64,000 bases of DNA, from assembly GCF_004765795.1 (NCBI RefSeq), contig NZ_SBIV01000008.1:124001-188000 (forward strand). The letters are read 5' to 3'. Source of the DNA: Halorussus marinus (GTDB taxonomy: Archaea > Halobacteriota > Halobacteria > Halobacteriales > Haladaptataceae). Each line of letters opens with the position of its first letter. Position 1 is the stretch's first letter. The position numbers were made by a program, and so were the translations under genes. Below, one piece after another: positions 59,697-64,000 of this stretch. The notes under the pieces were generated by a model. It had not been told where the DNA came from and did no database searches. It worked only from the letters and a program-made list of their open reading frames with translations.

Positions 59697-61251
59697 TCGC
59701 GGTCACCTCCTCGGCGTCCGCCAGCGCGTGACAGCCAACTGGCTCGGCCGCCATCGCCTCGCGCGCGACGAGGAGCGCGACGACGCTGGCGTTTCTGAGC
59801 TCGTAGAGGCTCCGACTCGTCCGGGTGCGCGTGTAGGCGTCGACCTCACCCTTGAGCCGCCGAAGGACCGCAGTCGCCCGCTCGAGTCCCTCGGGCGTCC
59901 GCCGGAGTCCCACCCGGTCGTCCATCACGCGACGCAGGCGGACGAACTTCTCGCGGGCGAACCCCTCGGGGAGGTCGGGGTCGCTATCGCGGCAGTCCGG
60001 CGCGTCGACGCGGTCGTGGTCGAGGCCGGTCGCCGACTCGTCGGCCGCCGACTCCCCGGCGCGCAGGCCCCAGACCAGCCCCTCCAGCAGGCTCGTCGAG
60101 GCGAGGCGGTTCGCGCCGTGGACGCCGGTCCGGGCACACTCGCCGACCGCGAACAGCCGGTCGAGGTCGGTCCGGCCGCGGTCGTCCACCGCGATCCCGC
60201 CACAGAGGAAGTGCTCGCTCGGTTCGACCGGAATCCCCTCGCGCCAGTCGACGCCCCGGGCCTCGCACTTGGCCGCGAGACCGGGGAACTCCCCGGCGAA
60301 CTCGACGGGCCCCACGTCCAGCGCGACCTCGCCCGTGCGCTCGCGCTCGTCGGCGACGGCGCGGGCGACCACGTCGCGGGGGGCCAGTTCGGCGTCCTCG
60401 TGGTAGTCGGGCATGAAGCGCTCGCCGTCCCCGTTCCAGAGGAGCGCGCCCTCGCCCCGGACCGCCTCGCTGACGAGGAAGGGGTCCTCGCCCGCGTACG
60501 CAGTGGGGTGAAACTGGACGTAGGCCACGTCTTCGACGTCTGCCCCCGCCAGCGCGGCCATCGCGATGCCGTCGCCCGTCGCGGTCGCCGGGTTGGTCGA
60601 GCGCTCGTAGAGCGCGCCGATTCCGCCGGTGGCGAGGACGGTCGCGCCCGCGAAGACCGGGGCCGTCTCGCCGTCGGTCTCCACGACCGCGCCGTGGACC
60701 CGGCCCTCGTCGGCGATCAGGTCGAGCGCGGCGGTGTCCTCTCGCAACGTCACGCGTTCGTGGGCGTCGAGATGATTCAGGAACGGTCCGCGGACGTGCT
60801 TGCCGGTGCTGGCGTCGACGTGCAGGATGCGCTCCTCGGAGTGGGCGGCCTCGCGGGCGTAGTCGAACCCGGCGGAGTCGGACTCGTCCGCCACGCGGTC
60901 GAAGGGCACCTCGAGCGTCTCGACCAGTACGTCCTCGACCGCCTCGCGCGATTCGTCGACCAGCACCGCCACGGCTTCGGGGTCGGCGGTGGCGGCGCTG
61001 GCGGCGAGCACGTCCTGCTCGAACGACTCGGGATCGCTCCGGGCGATGGCGACCCCGCCCTGCGCCCAATGGGTGGTGGTCTCCTCGGGCCGAGTCGCCT
61101 TCGTGACGAGGAGCACGTCCGCACCCTCGCGTGCGGCCGCGAGCGCGGTTGCACAGCCCGCGATACCGCTTCCGACGACGAGGACGTCGGTCTCTGTCGG
61201 AGCGTCGAGTACGTCGGGCTCCGATGGGGTGTGGCGTTCGTGCATCGTCAT
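59683..61251 (-). CDS. nadB: L-aspartate oxidase
   Basis: A 522-residue FAD enzyme oxidising L-aspartate to iminoaspartate for quinolinate synthesis. The dinucleotide-binding LVVGSGIAGCATALAAA, THWAQGGVAIAR, YVQFHPTAY and the late FAVGECARTGVHGANRLAS motifs are all present. The ATG at 61251 overlaps the nadA stop by 4 bp; the open frame runs further upstream in nadA antisense sequence. Second gene of the nad operon. Confidence 0.95.
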   Translation of the reverse strand: MTMHERHTPSEPDVLDAPTETDVLVVGSGIAGCATALAAAREGADVLLVTKATRPEETTTHWAQGGVAIARSDPESFEQDVLAASAATADPEAVAVLVDESREAVEDVLVETLEVPFDRVADESDSAGFDYAREAAHSEERILHVDASTGKHVRGPFLNHLDAHERVTLREDTAALDLIADEGRVHGAVVETDGETAPVFAGATVLATGGIGALYERSTNPATATGDGIAMAALAGADVEDVAYVQFHPTAYAGEDPFLVSEAVRGEGALLWNGDGERFMPDYHEDAELAPRDVVARAVADERERTGEVALDVGPVEFAGEFPGLAAKCEARGVDWREGIPVEPSEHFLCGGIAVDDRGRTDLDRLFAVGECARTGVHGANRLASTSLLEGLVWGLRAGESAADESATGLDHDRVDAPDCRDSDPDLPEGFAREKFVRLRRVMDDRVGLRRTPEGLERATAVLRRLKGEVDAYTRTRTSRSLYELRNASVVALLVAREAMAAEPVGCHALADAEEVTANASD

Positions 61252-62393
61252 AGCTCCAGCATGCGCTCCATCGCCGCGTTCGCCAGTTTCGCCTCCCGGG
61301 GCGGGACCTCGACGACGTTGCGTTCGCGCCCGGCGACCAGTTCCTCTAGCACCCACGTCAGGTAGTTGGGGTCGATCTGGCGCATCGCGTTGCAGTCCAT
61401 GCAGGCCTCCCCGCAGAGGGGCACGACGTTCACCTCGGGGTGCCACCGCTGGAGGTGGTTCACGAGGTGGATCTCCGTCCCGACGGCCCACGTCTCGCCG
61501 GGGTCGGCCGCCTCGATCGTCCGGGTGATGGTCGACGTCGACCCCGCCACGTCGGCGGCCTCGACGACCTCTCGGCGGCACTCGGGGTGGACGACCACCT
61601 CGGCCTCGGGGTGGTCGTCGCGTATCCGCTCGACGTGGTCGGCCCCGAAGCGCTCGTGGACCTGACAGTAGCCGTCCCAGAGGACGATGTCGGCCGCCGC
61701 GACCTCCGCGGCCGACTTGCCCGCGGGATCCCACGGGTCCCACTCGGCGATCTCGTCGGCCATGCCGAGCCGGTGGGCGGTGTTCTCGCCGAGGTGCTTG
61801 TCGGGCAGGAACAGCACCTTGTCGCCCCTGTCGAGCGCCCACTCGAACACGTCGTGGGCGTTCGAGGAGGTACAGACCGCCCCGCCCTGCTCGGCGCAGA
61901 ACGCCTTCAGGTCGGCGTAGGAGTTCATGTACGTGACCGGGACGATCTCGGCGTCGGGCGCGGCGTCAGTGATCTCGGCCCACGCCGCGTCCACCTGCAG
62001 GGCTTCTGCCATCCCCGCCATCGGACACGACGCCTCCATCGAGGGCAGGAGGACCGTCTGGTCGTCGCCGGTGATGATGTCGGCCGACTCGGCCATGAAC
62101 GTCACGCCCCCGAAGACGACGTACTCGGCGTCGGCCTCGGCCGCCTCGACGCTCAACTGGTAGGAGTCCCCGACGGAGTCGGCGTGCTCGACGATCTCCC
62201 GGCGCTGGTAGTTGTGGCCCAGTATCACGACGTCGTCGCCCAGTTCGGCCTTCGCGGCCGCGATGCGCTCCGTTCGCTCTTCTTCGCTCAACCCCCGATA
62301 CGTTTCGGGTAACTGCTCGACGTCGTCGTATTTGAAGAGGCTCAGTTCCGTTTCGATGTCTGCCGTTTCCATTTTTGGCACAGTCGTTTGCAC
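61248..62393 (-). CDS. nadA: Quinolinate synthase
   Basis: A 381-residue [4Fe-4S] enzyme that condenses iminoaspartate with dihydroxyacetone phosphate to quinolinate. The features are HNYQRREIVEHADSVGDS, a first cysteine region (GGAVCTSSNAHDVFEWAL), HPECRREV and CGEACMDCNAMRQ at the end; the cysteine near residue 183 and two later ones should bind the cluster. It is the first gene of nadA-nadB-nadC. The start MQTTVPKMETAD at 62393 is used; an inner ATG at METADIETEL (62372) is an alternative. A perfect palindrome lies at the promoter. Confidence 0.94.
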   Translation of the reverse strand: MQTTVPKMETADIETELSLFKYDDVEQLPETYRGLSEEERTERIAAAKAELGDDVVILGHNYQRREIVEHADSVGDSYQLSVEAAEADAEYVVFGGVTFMAESADIITGDDQTVLLPSMEASCPMAGMAEALQVDAAWAEITDAAPDAEIVPVTYMNSYADLKAFCAEQGGAVCTSSNAHDVFEWALDRGDKVLFLPDKHLGENTAHRLGMADEIAEWDPWDPAGKSAAEVAAADIVLWDGYCQVHERFGADHVERIRDDHPEAEVVVHPECRREVVEAADVAGSTSTITRTIEAADPGETWAVGTEIHLVNHLQRWHPEVNVVPLCGEACMDCNAMRQIDPNYLTWVLEELVAGRERNVVEVPPREAKLANAAMERMLEL

Positions 62394-62423
62394 CGAGTTC
62401 TCTAGGCATCATAGGACTGTATT

Positions 62424-62435
62424 GAAAATATTTTC
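62424..62435. promoter_or_regulatory. Perfect palindrome at the nadA promoter
   Basis: GAAAATATTTTC, a perfect 12-bp palindrome, 31-42 nt upstream of the nadA ATG at 62393, in the TATA-box position. It may be only the TATA element, or an operator for a regulator of NAD synthesis. Confidence 0.4.
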
Positions 62436-62655
62436 TCTTCACAGACGCGGTTCGGAGCTCAAGCAGACTACGAAGAGCGAACAGAGTGAGGAGAGGTCTG
62501 TTTAGGTAGTTTCGAATAGGATTCTCCGAGAGAGCCGCGGAGAAAAGCGCGGCGCGCACGCCTCCGACAGTTACGTCGTCGAAGATTCCGGTATCCGACT
62601 CGCCGCCGCCGACGATTCCGCCGGTCTACCGCCCCTCGTCGATAGTCTCGCGGGT

Positions 62656-64000
62656 TTATCGTCCGTCGTAGACGACCTCGCCGTCGACGACGGTCATCGC
62701 CACGTCGATGTCCTCGATCGTCTCGGGGTGGTCCCACGGGGAGCGCTCAAGCACCGTGAAGTCGGCCCTTTTGCCCGGTTCGACCGTCCCGAGTCGATCC
62801 TCGTCGAAGCCCGCGTACGCCGCCCCGCCGGTGTAGGCCCGGACCGCCTCGGTGACCGAGAGGCGCTGGCAGTCGGCGGGCGCGTTGACGGTCTGGTGGA
62901 TCCCGAGCAGGGGGTCGAGGGGCATACAGTCGCTCCCGAACGCGAGGTTCACGCCGGCTTCGAGCATGTCGGCGTAGCGGTTCGAGCGCTCGCGGCGCTC
63001 GGTGCCGATCCGGTCGTCGTAGAGGCCGCCCTCCCGGGCCCACTTCAGGAAGTTCGGCTGGACCGACGCGACCGCGCCCGAGTCGGCGAACCGATCGAGC
63101 GCGTCGTCGTCGGTGAGTTCGGCGTGCTCGACCCGGTGGCGGGCCTCGCCGGGGTCGTCGGTGTCGTCGTACGCGGCCAGCACCTCTCGGACCGCCTCGT
63201 CGCCGATGGCGTGGGCGGTCAGCTGATAGCCCGCGTCGGCGGCCTCCTCGACGAACGCCCGGAGCGACTCGGGATCGACCACCCACTGACCGGTCTCGCC
63301 GTCGGCGTCGGCGTACGGCTCCGAGAGCTTCGCGGTCCGGCCGCCGAGGCTCCCGTCGGTGAACGTCTTGACGCCCCCGACCGCGACGAACTCCGAGCCG
63401 TGGTTCGTCCGGAGCCCCGTCTCGATCAGGGCGTCGAGGTGGTCCGACCAGTAGTTGAGCCGGACCCGGAGCGACAGGTCGTCGTCGAGATCCATCTCGC
63501 GGTACACCTCCGGAGCCCGCGAGTTCCGGACCATGTCGTGGACGCCCGTCACGCCCTTGCGGTTGGCCTCCCGCTGGGCCGCCTCGAGGAGTTCGCGCAT
63601 CTCCGCGGCGTCCGGTTCGATGGCCTCGTAGACGACGTCGACCGCCTCCTCGACGATGACGCCGGTCGGCTCGCCGCCCTCGGCCTTCACGTCGGCGTCG
63701 GGCATCTCGTCGCCGTACCGGTCGAGCGCGACGGAGTTGACCGCCGCGATGTGCATGTCCTCGCGGAACGCCGCGACCGGCCGCTCCTCGCTCACTCGAT
63801 CGAGATCGGCACGGGTGAGGTATCGGGAGTCGTCCCACGTACTCTCGTCGTAGCCGAACCCGAGGACCCACTCGCGGTCGGTGTCGGCGGCGTCGGCGAC
63901 GCGCTCGACCGCGTCGGCCGGCGAGTCGGCCCCCGAGAGGTCGGCGTAGACCAGCGAGCGACCGAGGTGCTGGAGGTGGGTGTGGGCGTCGATGAACCCC
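62656..64000 (-). CDS. Amidohydrolase (YtcJ-like), N-terminus cut by window edge
   Basis: A metal-dependent hydrolase, about 448 residues visible. The N-terminal end inside the window reads GFIDAHTHLQHLGRS, the HxH metal site; later come HAIGDEAVREVLAAY, HRVEHAELTDDD and GSDCMPLDPLLGI, the second-site histidines and aspartate, then the C-terminal beta strand LGTVEPGKRADFTVLE. It resembles exoenzyme-like YtcJ amidohydrolases with broad cyclic substrates. The start lies beyond 64000. It is upstream of nadA on the same strand, 262 bp away. Confidence 0.85.
   Translation of the reverse strand, partial: GFIDAHTHLQHLGRSLVYADLSGADSPADAVERVADAADTDREWVLGFGYDESTWDDSRYLTRADLDRVSEERPVAAFREDMHIAAVNSVALDRYGDEMPDADVKAEGGEPTGVIVEEAVDVVYEAIEPDAAEMRELLEAAQREANRKGVTGVHDMVRNSRAPEVYREMDLDDDLSLRVRLNYWSDHLDALIETGLRTNHGSEFVAVGGVKTFTDGSLGGRTAKLSEPYADADGETGQWVVDPESLRAFVEEAADAGYQLTAHAIGDEAVREVLAAYDDTDDPGEARHRVEHAELTDDDALDRFADSGAVASVQPNFLKWAREGGLYDDRIGTERRERSNRYADMLEAGVNLAFGSDCMPLDPLLGIHQTVNAPADCQRLSVTEAVRAYTGGAAYAGFDEDRLGTVEPGKRADFTVLERSPWDHPETIEDIDVAMTVVDGEVVYDGR

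Noticed and set aside
1-64000. CRISPR array, cas genes, prophage or complete insertion sequence
   Set aside because: No regularly spaced repeat set, transposase, integrase or capsid genes were seen; only small local duplications are present.

Overview
The window is chromosomal DNA from a halophilic archaeon (class Halobacteria). The support is consistent: GC-rich sequence, strongly acidic predicted proteins, mostly leaderless genes with a TATA-like box about 25-35 nt before the start codon, a sensory rhodopsin II/transducer pair, archaeal-type translation factors (Pelota, deoxyhypusine synthase, SDO1, Elp3), and many small proteins of haloarchaeal type. The genus cannot be fixed from the sequence alone. 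No plasmid, prophage, CRISPR array or intact insertion sequence was seen; this looks like core chromosome with a few accessory loci.

Layout. 1-6.2 kb: polyphosphate kinase (cut by the left edge) behind a PPP-type phosphatase, then a MacB-like ABC exporter with an anchored surface protein. 6.4-11.4 kb: a sarcosine/methyltryptophan-type oxidase, an unknown membrane protein, tRNA-Ile(GAT), FxsA and a GT2 glycosyltransferase. 11.5-17.5 kb: a DUF4385 protein, an iron-sulfur (6-4) photolyase, a DASH-type cryptochrome, a purine phosphoribosyltransferase and an NCS2 nucleobase permease. 17.6-26.8 kb: Lhr-type helicase, RNase Z-like hydrolase, Pelota, two DUF4013 membrane proteins and RqcH. 26.9-34.1 kb: MBL hydrolase, a three-PAS histidine kinase, Elp3 with its 3' end duplicated downstream, and a RecJ/DHH-type protein. 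34.1-40.4 kb: small proteins, an HTH regulator, MsrB, manganese catalase, a flavin-binding PNPOx-like protein, a Vms1-like release factor and a SprT-like protease. 40.4-47.7 kb: deoxyhypusine synthase, the HtrII-SRII phototaxis operon, a Nif3-like protein, a Tat-exported protein, SDO1 and FUN14. 47.8-56.7 kb: an iron alcohol dehydrogenase/lactonase pair, DUF2209-HflX, an ABC-2 transporter, MoaC, Nnr and a beta-hydroxyacid dehydrogenase. 56.7-64 kb: acylphosphatase, phosphoglycerate mutase, the nadA-nadB-nadC operon and an amidohydrolase cut by the right edge.

Themes. (1) Ribosome rescue and quality control is unusually well represented: Pelota, RqcH and a Vms1-like GGQ protein lie within 18 kb, with HflX, SDO1 and Elp3 also in the window. 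(2) Light and oxidative stress: two different photolyase-family proteins, repellent phototaxis through SRII-HtrII, Mn-catalase and MsrB. (3) NAD supply and repair: de novo nadABC plus Nnr for damaged NAD(P)HX. (4) Small-scale DNA oddities: a 51-bp double hairpin inserted in frame in nnr, a 131-bp-period duplication of the elp3 3' end, a 45-bp repeat inside the ATPase domain of the histidine kinase, and a perfect palindrome at the nadA promoter.

No whole new system could be demonstrated. The most promising leads are the lactonase/alcohol dehydrogenase pair, the RQC-like neighbourhood, the in-frame palindromic element, and an unexplained promoter-bearing gap at 20.39-20.81 kb.
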